Shown here in pieces: positions 34,504-47,800 of a stretch of 64,000 nucleotides of DNA. The translations under genes were made by a program, and so were the position numbers. This DNA comes from Eleginops maclovinus (Eukaryota; Chordata; Actinopteri; Perciformes; Eleginopidae): NCBI RefSeq assembly GCF_036324505.1, contig NC_086361.1, positions 8,158,328 to 8,222,327 of the forward strand. The letters are read 5' to 3'. The notes beneath the pieces are model-generated. The model did no database searches. It saw nothing but the letters and a program-made list of their open reading frames with translations, and had not been told where the DNA came from. Each line of letters opens with the position of its first letter. Position 1 is the stretch's first letter.

Positions 34504-35563
34504 TACATCCTCGATCTCCTGTGGAATCGCTTATTGTTTCTAGTTCCACTATCTCACTCTCCAGGTCTTTCATAGATCTGATGTTGTCCTGTGTGACATT
34601 GAGGGTGTGCTGTTGACAGAGCATTCTTATCTCAGTCTTACCATGGTCCCACCACTGCCTAAGACTGCTAAACTCTCCCTTCCTCTGTCTAAAAACACTC
34701 CAGAAATAAATAAGGGCCTCTTTAAAATGTTTATCAAATGTTAAAACCGAATTAAAATGCCAATAAGCACTTCTCTGTAAAACATTTCTAATAAAAACAT
34801 TACATAGAAGCAAAGAGTGATCTGTAAAACCAGCAGGGAGTATACTGCACATTTTAGAAGTATTAAAATGATGCTTAAAGCAATAAATGTGATCTAGTCT
34901 GGCTGATGAAATCCTATTCTCTCGGATGTGGGACCAGGTGTACTGCCTATCGTCTGTGTGCATCCTTCTCCATACATCCACCAGGCCGTGGGAGTGGACC
35001 AGCTGCCTCAGAGCATGCTGGGTGCGGCTCTGCATGGTTGCGATCTAGAGATGCATTTTCCGTACAATTAAAATCCCCACCCAAGAATAAAAAATCCTCC
35101 GCGACACAGCCGTTTAAAACATCATTAACTTTTTGTAAAAACAGCTTCCTCTCTGCACCGTTTGTTGGAGCATACACATTTATAAAAACAGCCGTAAAAA
35201 GGTCAAACCTTGCTTTTATTAAAAGCAACCTCCCCTTGATAAACTGCTTGACCCTCCAGTGAGACAGGATTAAAAGACTTGGAGAGAAGGAAGCCCACCC
35301 CTCCACAGAGAGGTGTTGTGGCCTTAAAATGACTTCCCCCTCCCACTCCTTTTTCCAGTCATTCTCCTTAACAACGTCGCTGTGCGTCTCCTGTAAAAAA
35401 AGCACGTCGACATGTTTTTTTCTTGCCGTTTGATAAATTAAGGCTCTCTTTCTTAGCTCTCTGGCTCCATTGACATTCAGGCTTCCCACTCTAAAAGTGT
35501 CCATTGTGAGTGAGGTAGTGCATACAATAATAAAAACAAATAAGTTAATTAAAACACACATAA
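34504..35563 (-). pseudogene. Tx1-type LINE ORF2, endonuclease part
   Basis: Minus-strand frame from 35504 (MDTFRVGSLNVNGARELRKR) has APE-endonuclease motifs: SLNVNGA, FLQETHSD, INVYAPTNG, FLFLGGDFNCTEN. A frameshift near 35000 separates this from the VDVWRRMHTDDRQYTWSHIR part. It ends at 34504, where the L2 tail inserted. It overlaps the region covered by the copy at 10660-13237, so it is a separate copy. Confidence 0.85.
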
Positions 35564-36465
35564 GGGCTTCCGGTGGAGCAAGACGACAAGATGGCTGCAT
35601 GAGCTCGAGCTCACGATAGCAAGTTAGAATCAACCCCCCTAAATTCACTATTTGTTGAACAATTCATAGTAATTTTACTCTGGAATGAATAGGGGAGTAA
35701 CGACTAGAAGTCAAACAAAACGTGACACACAAGAAAGGGAGAATACACCAGAAATGGACGATGATCAGCGCGCTAACGACAACTCTGCAGAAAACATGTG
35801 CTCGGTGCTTCAAAGTATCAGTAAGGAAATACGCGACTTCAGGACTGAGCATAGATTACAGGAGTTTCAGCGGATTCCCCCCAACTAATCTTTATTCTTT
35901 ACTTTGTGACGGTATGTGAAACTTTCTTGGCCCCTTAATGAAAACAGCTGTGAGAAGTTAATGTTTAAATGATTTAAATGACTGATAAACCACTTCTGCC
36001 CGTGATGTGAGTCTTAAACCGTTATACATGGCAAAAATATCTGCAAGTCACTTTGAAGGATATCTTCCTTCTTTCTTTCCCCTCTTCAATTCAAATAGGA
36101 TGGTTTGGCAGGGCAGCTACTTTAATTTTGATTGATTTATTTTTACGCTGGTATAAGGGGCCAAAATAAGTAAGAACAATGTTAAAGACTTCATTTGGAA
36201 TACAAAATACATGCTATCGGACGATGTTGGACTACTACGATGTGTGAAATGGCGGGTTTCACCTCTAGTGAGGGGCCCTCCTGGAGGAGGATCTCCCCTC
36301 TGCCTACCAATGGGGACTCAGGGTGGCGAAGAATCACCCTACCTTGGGAGTTAACTGTTTTTTCTTTGTTTCTTTCAGTTAGCACATGTTGTCCAGATGT
36401 TCAGGTCTGTGCAGTTTTAAGTTGTCTGGAGGTTAAAGAATGTAACACGAGATTGGAGCATTTAA
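35564..36465 (+). pseudogene. L1-clade LINE: leader, ORF1 remnant and inter-ORF region
   Basis: Starts with ggcttccggtggagcaagac, like an L1 5' end. A 67-codon frame (35685-35888) has the N-terminus of an L1 ORF1-like protein (VTTRSQTKRDTQERENTPEM; CSVLQSISKEIRDFRTEH) and then stops; the coiled-coil and RRM parts are gone. The rest up to 36465 has no product. Confidence 0.6.
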
Positions 36466-39258
36466 ATGCCATATAATAATATAAAACTGGTGTCACTTAA
36501 TGAAAATGGGATGAATAACCCAGTTAAGAGGAGCAAGGTCCTGGCTAAATTGAAAAAAGAAAAGGCTCAAGTACTATTTTTACAAGAAACTCACCTGCCT
36601 CAACAAGAACATGAAAAGCTAAAACGCTTTGGTTTTAGAATACATTTTACAGTTCCTATAAACCTAGCCAGAAGAGAGGAGTGGCTATCCTTATTGCGAA
36701 TGCAGTTCAATTTGAATGCCTTAAAGAAGATAGGGACAATGAAGGGAGATTTGTATTAATTAAAGGAAAGCTAGAAAACAGAATGGTGACAATGATCAAT
36801 GTATACGCCCCCCCAGAGAGTACTAAATGCTTTTTCAAAACTCTGTTTGACATTATTGCTATAGAAACTGAAGGTATTTTGATATGTGGAGGGGACTATA
36901 ATGTGGTCATGAACCATAACCTGGACACAACAAGCCTAAAAAGAAGCAAGAAGCATCTAACCAAGTTTATTGATGCATCAGTCCGGGAAATGGGACTAAT
37001 CGATGTGTGGCGAGAACTTCACCCACTAAAAAGGGACTATACACACACTATTCAGTACCTCATTCTGTTTACTCCAGAATTGATTACTTTTTAATTAATA
37101 CAAGTGAAATTCACAGAGCCACAGAGTGTAAAATGGGGGCGGCAGATATATCAGATCATAGTGGGATTAGCTTGACAATACACTTGAATAATAGGAAAAT
37201 AAATACTGTATGGAGGCTAAATCTGGGCATCTTGAACAATAAGGCAAATGTGGAACAGATAAGAGAAGAAATAAAAAGGTATATAGAAGAGAACGATAAT
37301 GGGGAAGTAAACCCTGCAATACTGTGGGACGGTATGAAGGCAGTTATTCGGGGGAAACCAATCGCTTTGACAACATCACAAAAAAAGGCTCGGCTAGCTA
37401 TATATAAACACAAAGTAGAAAAACTGCAAGAACTGGAGAAGAAACATAAAAATACAGAAAATCCATCTGTATTACAACAAATACAGAAGATAAGGGAAGA
37501 GATAAATGAGATACTCAGGACAGATATAGAAAAGAGGGCAAGATTTGTAAAGCAGACCTACTATGAATCAGGCCCAAAAGCAACAAGACTCTTAGCTAGA
37601 CGCCTGCGGAAACAACAGGCCATTAACACAATTCATAAAATAAAGAACCCTCAAACCAACCAATTATCACACGAACCAGATGAAATAGAAAGAATATTTG
37701 AAGAATACTACAAGAAACTCTACTCTAAACCATTATCAGCTGATGAAAAGACAAGAAGAAGTTCTCTTGACACACTTGACCTGCCAACTATTGGTGAGAC
37801 ACAGAATGACACAATGATGTCACAATTTACAGTTAAGGAGCTAGAAGCTGCAATTAGTAGCTTAAAGGCTAGTAAATCACCAGGTAGTGATGGGTATCCT
37901 TCAGAATGGTATAAGGCCTTTCAGAAGGAGCTAACACCTTTGCTTCTGTCTTGTTTTAACTGGACCCATAACGAGGGTGGGGCCCCTCCATTGTGGAAGG
38001 AAGCAATTATTACCGTTCTACCCAAAGAAGGCAAAGATAAAGAAGACTCCAAAAACTATAGGCCAATTTCACTGTTAAATGTAGACTACAAACTATATAC
38101 ATCAATTATTTGCAAAAGACTTGAGGCCCTCATACCAGATTTGATTGATGAAGATCAAACTGGTTTTATTAAAGGACGCCAAACACACGATAATATTAGA
38201 AGAACTCTCCATATTCTGGACAACACTCAAAAAAGTGGCACAAGTACAATTCTGGTTAGTTTGGATGCCGAAAAGGCATTCGATAGTGTTAGTTGGTTAT
38301 TCTTGTATGAGGTACTAAAGAGATATGGCTTCAATGAAAAGGTAATCCAATGTATTAAAACTATTTATCAAGATCCCACAGCTAAGATCAGAGTAAACGG
38401 AAGCCTGTTCAATACAATTCAGTTGGAGAGGGGGACAAGACAAGGTTGTTGTCTGTCCCCCACTCTTTTTGCTGAATATGTCGAGCCTTTAGCACAGGCA
38501 ATAAGGCAGAGTGAGGAACTACAGGGTGTCAATGTAGGGGGGACAGAACATATCATTGACCTATTCGCGGATGATGTCATTGTTTTTCTTGAACAACCAG
38601 ATATATGTTTCCCACACCTAATGTCTCTACTGGAAACGTATGAAAACTATTCAGGGTATAAACTGAATATATCAAAAACACTAATTCTCACCTTAAATTA
38701 TTCTCCATCCCGACAAATAAGAGATACATATCATTTGAAATGGAATTCTAAATCAATGAAGTATCTTGGTGTAACTCTGAGTAAAACACTTCCTGACATG
38801 TTTGAAAACAATTATAGCGAAATTGAAAAAAGCATTCAAAAAGATATTGAAAGGTGGTCTACCCTTCCGTTAGACTTCAGTGCTAGAATACAGATAGTCA
38901 AAATGAATATTCTAATATTCTAACTCGTTATTTTAGAACACCAAAGATCAAATCTAGGCAAATCGCTATACAACAAGACTGCTGGAGACTATGTGGGAGC
39001 AAGGGGGCAGACCATGCACACATCTTCTGGAACTGTATAAAAATGAGGATATACTGGCAAAATGTTAACTCAGTTGTAAAAACTGTCTTGGGATATGAAA
39101 TCCCAAATACTTGTCCAGTGATGTATCTTGGGAATATTGAGGAGGTTGTAATGAAAGAAGACCTGTACTTGACTAAAGTATTACTCGCAGCAAGTAAGAA
39201 AGCGGTCACAAGAAACTGGCTCAATGTAAATACTCCAAAACAGGAACAGTGGTTGGAA
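36466..39258 (+). pseudogene. L1-clade LINE ORF2, frameshifted and internally deleted
   Basis: Endonuclease motifs (LNENGMNNP, VLFLQETHL, INVYAPPES, GGDYNVV, DISDHSG) are spread over three frames with shifts near 36670 and 37045. A long frame (37007-38923) then holds the reverse transcriptase: [39 protein letters not shown] and [10 protein letters not shown]. At about 38925 some sequence is deleted and the text resumes in the C-terminal zinc region (CWRLCGSKGADHAHIFWNC) to KQEQWLEIA at 39258, where unit X begins. No poly(A) tail. The element is dead. Confidence 0.85.
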
Positions 39259-40722
39259 ATTGCTCGTTCTCCAGCTTCTGCTTCATGCTCTCTCTGTGGT
39301 AGATCACCGATTCTCCCTTCAGGTGCCTCGAGTTCGACGTGTACATGGTACACACACACACGAAACGCTGCTATGTGAGAAAACACCTCGCAAAGCAAAC
39401 AGAGCCTCACAAGGCAACCGCTTGTTCCAAGGCCAGAACCCGGGACAACGCTCCTCACATCTCTGTGAGACGAGAGAGAAGGAGGCAAGGGAGGAGAGCA
39501 AGTAATGAAATGAGACCAGACTAGACATGATAGCATGAATGTAAAACGGGTTGAGGGAACAAGAAATATATAGGGCAGGAGCGAGAAAAGAGGAAATAAA
39601 GTGAGAGTGCAGGGACGATTGAGGATAAGGGTTCTAAGAGAGGTTGCATGGAGAGTGGGAGGAAATATGAAGACCTACAAGACGGCTTGAAATATATTGC
39701 AGCAGGGATAGGTAAGGTGAAAGGGGGTGAAAACAGGGAATTAATACCAGGAAGGACAATGTAAAGTTTACGAGATGGTGTAAAGTTTCCAACATGTTGT
39801 CTTTTTGATGTACGACTTCTTTAAAAGTCAAAACTTACAATGAAGTTGTAAAGCTAGCTGAGAAGCAAAACAGACAAGGAACAAGGAATAAATGACAGAA
39901 AAAATGCAAAACATTCCTGTGAATAATATTTATCTAGGGCTTTTATTGTGAAAGGTATAATTGATATAATTATGTATTTGTTATGAATTTTGTATTTGTG
40001 TGAAATGATTTTAAAGGGATTTTAAATTTCTAGCACTTTTGAATTATTATTGTCTCTATAGCTTGATAAAGAAATATTATGATTTATTAGAATAATTCTA
40101 TCTTTTTCTATTAGTCATTTTCCAACAGATTCCCCATTCATATCATTCAAAGACTAATGTATTAAATAAGTCATGTTTGAATAACAGGGTTCCTGCAGTT
40201 GCTTGAAATCCTTGAAAACATTTTCATTATAATTTTGAGTTTGGTTTGAAAAGTTCTTGAAACTGATCTTTTGTTTCCATTTTAAATTTGTCAATTTCTT
40301 GCTCTTTTGTTGTGTTACTGCACCATAAAATGCAATGAAACGGGATGAGGAAGAGCAATAATTAGTGTCCTGTTTATACTGTATGCACTTTATGTAATTT
40401 ACCACAGCAGTAAGGGGCTGAAAACACTTGAAAGTTCTCCTTGAAATGCTTCAGTTTGACCTCTTAGACGGGCTGGAGACCTTTTGAATTACCACAGTGC
40501 CTCGCTGCTCTACTCTTCTCCTTACTCTGGCTTTGTGCTTTTAAGAACCTGTGTTTTATGTCTTTCAGCAATCTGCCAAAATCCACAATGATAAAGATCC
40601 ACAAGCTGCAGGATCCAGAGAGGATGTGCAGTGAAGCTCAGGAGGAGGAAGAAGAGGACGTTTAAGAATAAAAGAGACGGACGTTAGCATGGTGTGAACC
40701 TTGCTGGATATTTCAGTATTCT

Positions 40723-40764
<42 letters not shown>

Positions 40765-41321
40765 CTAAAGAGACAGGGATAAGTGTTTGTGTTGCCCAGA
40801 TGCTGATTAACCATCTCAAAAGCTTTACGGAGAGAAAGGGTCAGAAAAACTCTGCAGAGACAACATTGCTACTGTTCAAGTAAGGAAGGTTCACCCATAA
40901 CCAACTGGCATTATTGTACGTTTTGAGGGATTAGGGAATAGGTTGGGGAGATTGGGTAAAACATCCTTAGTTTTGTGCCTTAATGCAAGATACAGTTGAG
41001 CTCAAATTGATTAAAAACTGGAGTCAGACTATGTGGAGCACTTCCAAACTTACAGTCTTTTCATACAATTGTATTTTTCTCCAAAATCTGAGTTTTTTTC
41101 CACAGTTGACGGACAAATAAAAGCTGTTTTTGTGCATAAAACACCTTTTGTTTAGATTTGTTTATCTATATCAGTTTGCTAATACATGTTTGAGAAGATT
41201 TAAGAAAGGTATTGTTACCAGCTGATATTAAAACATCAGAGCAACAGAACAGAAGTTAATTATAAGCACAGGACCTAACCTGCACTGACAACAAACCAAC
41301 AAGGATGATGACTTGATTTAT
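39259..41321 (-). repeat. Unit X, inverted copy
   Basis: Reverse complement of 1981-3947 plus the near end seen at 9368. It joins an L1 fragment at 39258 and a Tx1 fragment at 41321/41322 with the same junction bases (atcaagtcatcatcc on the minus strand) as at 9367/9368. Contains the exon-like segment at 40567-40665 and a (GT)n of about 20 units at 40724-40763. Confidence 0.8.
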
Positions 41322-42292
41322 CACTCTCAATCTTATTGTACAACACTTTGATCTTAGCTATGAAACCAGCGCTGAACCCAAATTTCTCCATTACTTTCCA
41401 GAAGAAGCTGTGCTCGACGCGGTCAAAAGCTTTTTCCTGATCTAGAGAAATCAGACCAGTATTAATGCCCAATGAGCTGGAGACCTCCAAAACATCTCGA
41501 CACCCTGATAAAAAGGAGGTAGCCCACTTAACTTTAAAATGTTTAAATCAGTTAAAAACAGAGCAGCATCCAGCCCCAGGTTACTCGCGCGTCTTAGAAT
41601 GCAGCTGCTCTCATCTCTCCACACCAAATCAGCCGGGCCGGTAAGATACCTTTGCAGAAACTGCACTCTAAAAGTGTCTGTTCGGCTGGCCAGGTGGACA
41701 AGGCCATGTCCCCCCTCGTCTCTAGATAAAAACAGCACCCCCTGTGGCACCCAGTGTAGCCCATCCCAAAAGAAATCTACCAATCTCTTTTGCATTTGGG
41801 CCAGTAGGCCTGAGGGAGGGTCTACACAGGTAAGACGGTGCCACAGTTGGGATGCCACAAGGTTGTTTAAAACCAAAACTCTACCTTTAAAAGACATCTG
41901 CGGGAGCAGCCACTTCCATTTGGACAGTTTTTCCTCAATCTTCTCTGTGGCGTTCTCCCAGTTCTTCTGGACTATATTTGTGTTCCCTGCGAACACACCT
42001 AGGTACTTTATGCCATCTCTTTTCCATGTCATGCCCTGGGGAAGACGTGGGAGACCGCCACGACACTCACCGACAGCGAGGGCCTCACTCTTCTTCCAAT
42101 TGACCCTCGCTGCCGATGCTGAACTAAAATCTGTCACAATATTGGTTAAAATGTCTGCATCCCTCTGGTCACTAATAAAAACAACGAGGTCGTCCGCATA
42201 CGCAGATAAAACCGTGTTTCCATTAAAACCAGGTAAAAACAGCCCTTGGAATTTGGAGCGTATTTTGCACAGGAGGGGTTCTAGGGAGAGTG
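41322..42292 (-). pseudogene. Tx1-type LINE ORF2 fragment, rearranged (inverted copy)
   Basis: Same content and same internal join as 8419-9367, read on the minus strand: RT from KFQGLFLPGFNG through the C-terminal segment to LPPFYQGVEMF, then back to EVSSSLG to LYNKIES. Here the active site is present (YADDLVVF near 42190). A 228-codon frame (42137-41451) is open across the join. The two copies differ by a few substitutions and small indels. Confidence 0.85.
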
Positions 42293-42618
42293 CAGTGCAT
42301 GCGCACGCAGCAACCGGCAGTGAGAGCTAGAGTTTGAGAAAGTTTGGAGTGAAAGTTTGGTGTTTGTGTTTTCTTATCTTATTTATTCGGCAAAGTGCTT
42401 CGACGTTTACTGTATAGCTCTTGTTTCACTGTGTGCACGTGTTAAGTAAGAAACACAGCTGATATTCCAGAAGGAAGTCCCCCCATAAAATGCAAAGACT
42501 GTCTGCATCACAAATGACTATCCTGCGACTCACCTTTCCAGTAGAGCTCTCTCCCCTCTCACTCTCTCTGCCCTGACTCCTATAGGTCAATAGGGGTGGT
42601 GGTGTGATTATTCTTAGT

Positions 42619-42666
<48 letters not shown>

Positions 42667-43542
42667 TTATTCTTATTGTCATTATTATCCACATAATCAA
42701 ACGTGAATGAGCTCAGCTCCTGTTTCACTGTGTGTATCTGATGCTGGAGCTGATGATCCAGAAGGAAGTCACCCAAAAGATAGTATATGGTAAAAATAAA
42801 AATAAACTGCACAGCTAACTCTATAAACAACCAGGACCTTCACAGTGCATTTCAGATTAACTAGCTAGCTATGTAGCAGCGTTCTTTTAGAGCTGAAATG
42901 TAACTTTTGACTGCAAAACATCTAAGGTAAGACATGCACAGAGATCTTCTACAGCACACAACACACGCTGTCTCCTGTACAGGGGGCTCTCTGCAAGCCC
43001 GGTTTTTATTTGTCAAACAGGGAGCATTTCGTTCATTAATTACATGGGACTTTCTGTTGTTAGCTGGGGGGCCGGAGCTAACTTATTGTCACCAACAGCA
43101 GTGATCAATACTAACTCTCTTGAAAAAATGTCGTATATCCATTCTTGTTCACGTTCTTCTCCTTATGCTGCTCTAGTCGGTGCTGTGTGCTCCAATCCCG
43201 GTACACACATGCTGCGGGTACCCAGATGCAGAGACGAGTGCAACCTAGGTTGCAGTGAAAACGTGGACTGGATTTCAGTGATGTGGGCGTGCTCTATGAA
43301 CAAGTGGAATGGATTGGATAACGACGCACTGACCCTGACTCTCTACCTTTCACTAAAGGGAAACTAACATTTATGATCATATTTAAGTGAATAATGACTG
43401 GTTGTATGATTATTTATGTGAACTCATATTGTGGCGACATTATATTGAATTTGACGGCATTTTAAAAAAAACAATTAATAAATGAACATAAAATTATTTA
43501 GGGGGGCTTAAGAATATTTTAAAATAGGCCTAATGACGCCAC
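42293..43542 (-). mobile_element. Unit Y, full copy: putative non-autonomous DNA transposon
   Basis: On the minus strand it begins CAGTGGCGTCATTAGGCC (43542) and ends gcatgcactg (42293), so the ends share CAGTG/CACTG. It is 1250 bases, with an ATT microsatellite near 42622-42665 and the internal direct repeat also seen in the other copy. The left end lies inside Tx1 ORF1 and the right end lies inside Tx1 RT, so it is not a simple insertion; Tx1 sequence between was lost. The 43385 region keeps an empty TTAA site where the other copy has piggyBac. Confidence 0.55.
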
Positions 43543-44105
43543 TGGTCATAATCATCTACTTTAACGTGAAAACGGAGGTTGAGCTCCGCGTTCCGATTGT
43601 TCAGTATCATATAGACCTGTCTGCGATGAGACACCACGTGCTTCAGTAACTGAGACTTACACCCAGACAGCATCTTCTTCACCGGAGAAACAAGTTTCCC
43701 GTGTCTGGATATCTCTCTACTGAGTAACTCATCAGTTATGAAGGGAGGGACGTTGGATAGAACCACTTTGGTTGCGGGGAGCGTCAGCCGCTGCACCCGC
43801 ACAAACATTTCACTCACCGTGATGCCCGTCTCGATAACGCGGTTCACTTTCTCCACCTGGTCCAGAAAGATCACGACTGCACTGTTCATCCGCGCCAGGC
43901 ACTTAATGCTGCTGTGTCCGACCTTATCTCCCACAGCCAGCCCGATATCCTCCACAGTGCATGGGAAGCCGGCCACCGATATTTTAATGCCATGCTTCCG
44001 CGTGAGTTTGGAAAAGTCTCCATTCACCATGACGTGAGACGCCGGCCGGCGAGACACCGTCAGGAGAAACCCGCAAAACACCCCAAAAACACCACCAAAA
44101 GACAC
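43543..44105 (-). pseudogene. Tx1-type LINE ORF1, 3'-truncated
   Basis: Minus-strand frame with ORF1 motifs of Tx1 elements: VEKVNRVIETGITV, LPATKVVLSNVPPFITDE (RRM-like segment), KHVVSHRRQVYMILNN and LNLRFHVKVDDYD, after which unit Y begins. The zinc-knuckle part that normally follows is missing. The likely start is the Met at MVNGDFSKLTRK (about 44030), though the frame is open upstream. Confidence 0.7.
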
Positions 44106-44255
44106 AAAAAGTAAAGCAAATTAAACTACCACCGATAAACTATATTAAATTAACACCCATAAACGGAAAATATAACGCAACAAGTGTCGCTCTTTTCTTC
44201 CACTCGCCCTCCGAAAATCTCCCAGCATGCACCGGAAGAAGAAGAAGTGCTCGCA
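44106..44255 (-). other. Tx1 5' untranslated region
   Basis: Continuous with ORF1 on the minus strand (cttcttcttccggtgcatgc and following). The Gypsy element inserted just upstream at 44256-44260. Beyond the Gypsy, 49098-49125 probably continues this leader. Confidence 0.45.
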
Positions 44256-44260
44256 TCCCT

Positions 44261-44447
44261 TGTCACGATACGCACACACTGTGTCACTTATCGTGTAGTT
44301 TATTAGGGCTTTGGATTAACACGTTACAAACTGCATTGCGGAGCTAACTCACGCGTGTCTCTATAACTTGTTCAACTGTACAGCGGAGACCGGAACTACG
44401 TCACCGCGTAATATAACTGATAACGTTCATACCATCATTACATTACA
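44261..44447 (-). repeat. Gypsy 3' LTR
   Basis: 187 bases, identical to the LTR at 48906-49092. The purine run caaaagggggaga (coding strand, 44448-44460) directly precedes it and is the polypurine tract used to start plus-strand synthesis. Confidence 0.96.
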
Positions 44448-44851
44448 TCTCCCCCTTTTGAGACAATAAACTAAAAGTAACCTTTACCAGAACTGAGTCC
44501 ATTCAGAGTATCCTAAAACATAAATAAACAATACTTACTCCAATTGCAGATTCAGGTAAGTAAATTAAGTCTTAATCAAAATTAAATCTATTTTTACCAA
44601 GAGCAATTTCTTCTCATTTTTTTCCAGAACCCATTCCCCATTCATACTACTGTACTGTAGTATTTGTAACACATTAATATAAACATTACCCTTAAGTGCA
44701 TTAGCAACATTAACTGCAGAAAACATTTCTTTCTTTCTCCTTTTTTTTTTTTTTTTTTTACATTTTGTCCATTGAACTAAATCTGTTTCAGTAGGGAAAC
44801 CTGAAAAAAAAAAAATTAGGCATTAGCAATAAAGCAGTCAGCAGTCATAAA

Positions 44852-47800
44852 TCACTCATTGAGTCTGAACCGGAGAGGTGGTCTGATTTCACGGCCCCTG
44901 GAGGTCAGTCTGGCTGTGCCACTGGACAGAGTAGGCCGTGCCGGTGTTCCCTGTGTAGTCTCTGGTGTAGGCCCCGGTGATGCTGTGTGGCCCCTGGTGA
45001 CCATCACAGGAAGTGGACTGCTGACGGGACGTGCTGGGCTGGTCTCGGGCTGTAGTTGTGGTTCTGCAGGCCCGGTGGTCTCAGCAGGCCCGGTGGTCTC
45101 AGGAACAGCCTGGAGGTGTCTCCTGTTACGCCGCAACACTGTGCCGTTGTCCATCTTGACCATGTAGGATCTGGGTTGTTCCGCTTTCCCCAACACCTGC
45201 GCAGGGGTCTTCCACCCCTTGTCTGTGTCCAGCTTGACACGCACTGCCTGACCTGTTGGCAGCTCTGGGAGATGGAGGGTGGAGTGTCGGCGGTTGTAGA
45301 AGTACTCGTAAGATCTCTTGGCTTTAGAGTCATTTGTTCTTACTTGTTCAGGGCTTATTGGAGTCATTTGCAAGTTTTGCTCCAATGTGGGGACTGTGGT
45401 GCGAATCTGTCGTCCCAGCATCAGTTGAGCCGGACTGGCCCCCGTTGCAGCAATGGGTGTGGCCAGATAGCTCATCAGGGCAAGGTACGGGTCTGGTTGT
45501 TTCAGCAGTCTTTTAGCAGTCTGGACTGCTCTCTCGGCTGCCCCGTTGGCCTGGGGGTAGTGGGGGCTCGAGGTTGTGCGCGTGAACCCGTACTCTTTGC
45601 AAAAGTCAGTGAATTCAGCTGACGTGAACTGCAGACCATTGTCGCTGACTAGTTCGAGAGGTACACCCCATCGGCTGAAGATGGCTTTGAGGCGCGTGAT
45701 GACCTGCTGGCTTGATGTAGAAGGTAAGTGTACCATTTCGACATACCTGGAATAGTAGTCCACGACTACTAGATACTGCTTCCCTTCCAGCTCGCATAAG
45801 TCAGCAGCGATCCTCTGCCAAGGCCCCTCTGGCAGGGCCGTAGTGATGAGAGGCTCACGCCTCTGCTTGGGCTTGTGCTCTATGCAGAACTTGCACTGCG
45901 TCACGGTTGTTTTGATGTCGCCTCCGATGCCAGGCCACCAGACAGAGAGCCTGGCTCTCTCACGGCACTTCGTCAGTCCTTGGTGACCTGTATGGATTCT
46001 TTTCAGAATGTCTGCTCTCAGTCCTTTTGGAATCACAATTCTGTCGTCGTACAGAACTAGTCCCCCCGCTTCAGAGAGGTGATGCCTGGCAGAATAGAGT
46101 GCAGAGAAGGAGGAAAAGTTGTGTCTCTTACGCCAGCCGTTTCGCACACTGGAGATGATCGCCTGAAGGTCTGGATCCATCCGCGTTGCTCCTCTTATCT
46201 CCTCCAACTTCTCTGGTGACATCGGCTTGTTTGTCACCACTGCATCGACGTACGCCTCGACGTGGCGCTCCGTCTCTGACTCGGCCTCCTGAGTCAGAGG
46301 GCTCCTGGACAGTGCATCTGCCACGATCAGCTGCTTTCCTGGAACATGGACAGCTGTCGCATTGAACCGCATCAGGCGCATCAACAGTCTCTGGCACCGC
46401 ACGGGTGCTTTGTCCAGGTCACATGCATTTATCAATGGGACTAGCGGCTTGTGGTCTGTCTGGAGGCAAAAACTGTCTAGCCCCTGTACATAACGTACAA
46501 AGCGTTCGCATGACCACACCGCTGCCAAGCACTCCTTTTCTATTTGGGAGTAGCGTTTCTCGGTTTCTGTAAGAGTGCGTGAGCAGAATGCAACAGGTTT
46601 CAACTCACCGCTGTGCTCCTGGAGTAGTGTGGCGCCCAGGCCGTAGCTGCTGGCGTCCGCGCTGACGATGGTGCGGCGGTTGGAGTCGTAGTAGGCCAGT
46701 GCTGGGGCTGACGAGAGCATGTCTTTGGCTTTCTGCAGCGCTCTCTCTTGGAGGTCACCCCATGCCCACGCACTGTCCTTCTTGAGCAGGTCAGTGACTG
46801 GGTGTAGCGCGGTTGAGAGGCCTGGCAGGAACCTCCCCAGGTAGTTGATCATGCCCAGGACCTGGCGCAGCTCTCCCACGTTGTTTGGGCTGGGCATCTC
46901 AGTGATTGCACTCACTTTGCTTTTGTCTACTTTCATGCCCTCTGCGCTGATTATGTGTCCGAAGTAGCCGGTCTCCGACTTGTTGAACCGGCACTTTGCT
47001 TTGTTCAGTTTCAGTCCAGACCGCCTGATGGTCTGGAGGACTGTGTTCAGCCGCCTGTTGTGCTCCTCCTCGTCCGCACCGTAGACGAGTATGTCGTCCA
47101 TCACGACCACGACTCCCTCATGGCCCCCGAGCAGGTCGGTCATCAGTCTCTGGAAAATCTCAGGGGCTGAAGAGATCCCGAATGGGAGCCGCCTGAAACA
47201 GAACCTGCCCATGGGTGTGATGAAGGTGGTCAGTTTTTGGCTGTCGGGGTCCAGGGGAATTTGCCAGAAGCCACTAGAGGCATCTAGCGTGGAGAACACC
47301 TTTGCCCCCGCTAGCTTGGGAGCAATGTCCTCCAGTGTGGGCAAAACATACCGTTCTCGCTTGACAGCCTTGTTGAGCCTCTTGAGGTCCACGCACACTC
47401 TGACCTGGTCTTTATTCTTTTTTTCCGCAGGCACCATGGGTGCGCACCAGTCGGTGGGCCCTGTGACATGCTCGATTATGCCCATCTCCAACATGCGCCC
47501 CAGCTCCTTTTCGACCTTTGGCAGGAGGGGAAACGGCACCCGGCGCGGCGTTGTGGCGACATAGGGCTCCACGCCTGGTTTCAGCTCGATTTTGACAGGG
47601 TCGCACTGTAGGAGTCCTATTTCTCCGAATAGGTCGTCCGTCACGGTGCACACTGCATTCAGCCGTTTCACAAGGCCCATGGATTTTGCCACTCCTCCCC
47701 CCAGTAGGTTCTGTGCAAACTGTCCTTTGATTACCGTTATCCAGAAGGCATACTTTTGGCCCTTGTGCCGGCATGTGGCCAGGAATCTGCCTATGCACTT

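Noticed and set aside
43738..44114. Plus-strand frames over the Tx1 ORF1 region
   Set aside because: Shadows of the minus-strand ORF1, which has recognisable Tx1 motifs.
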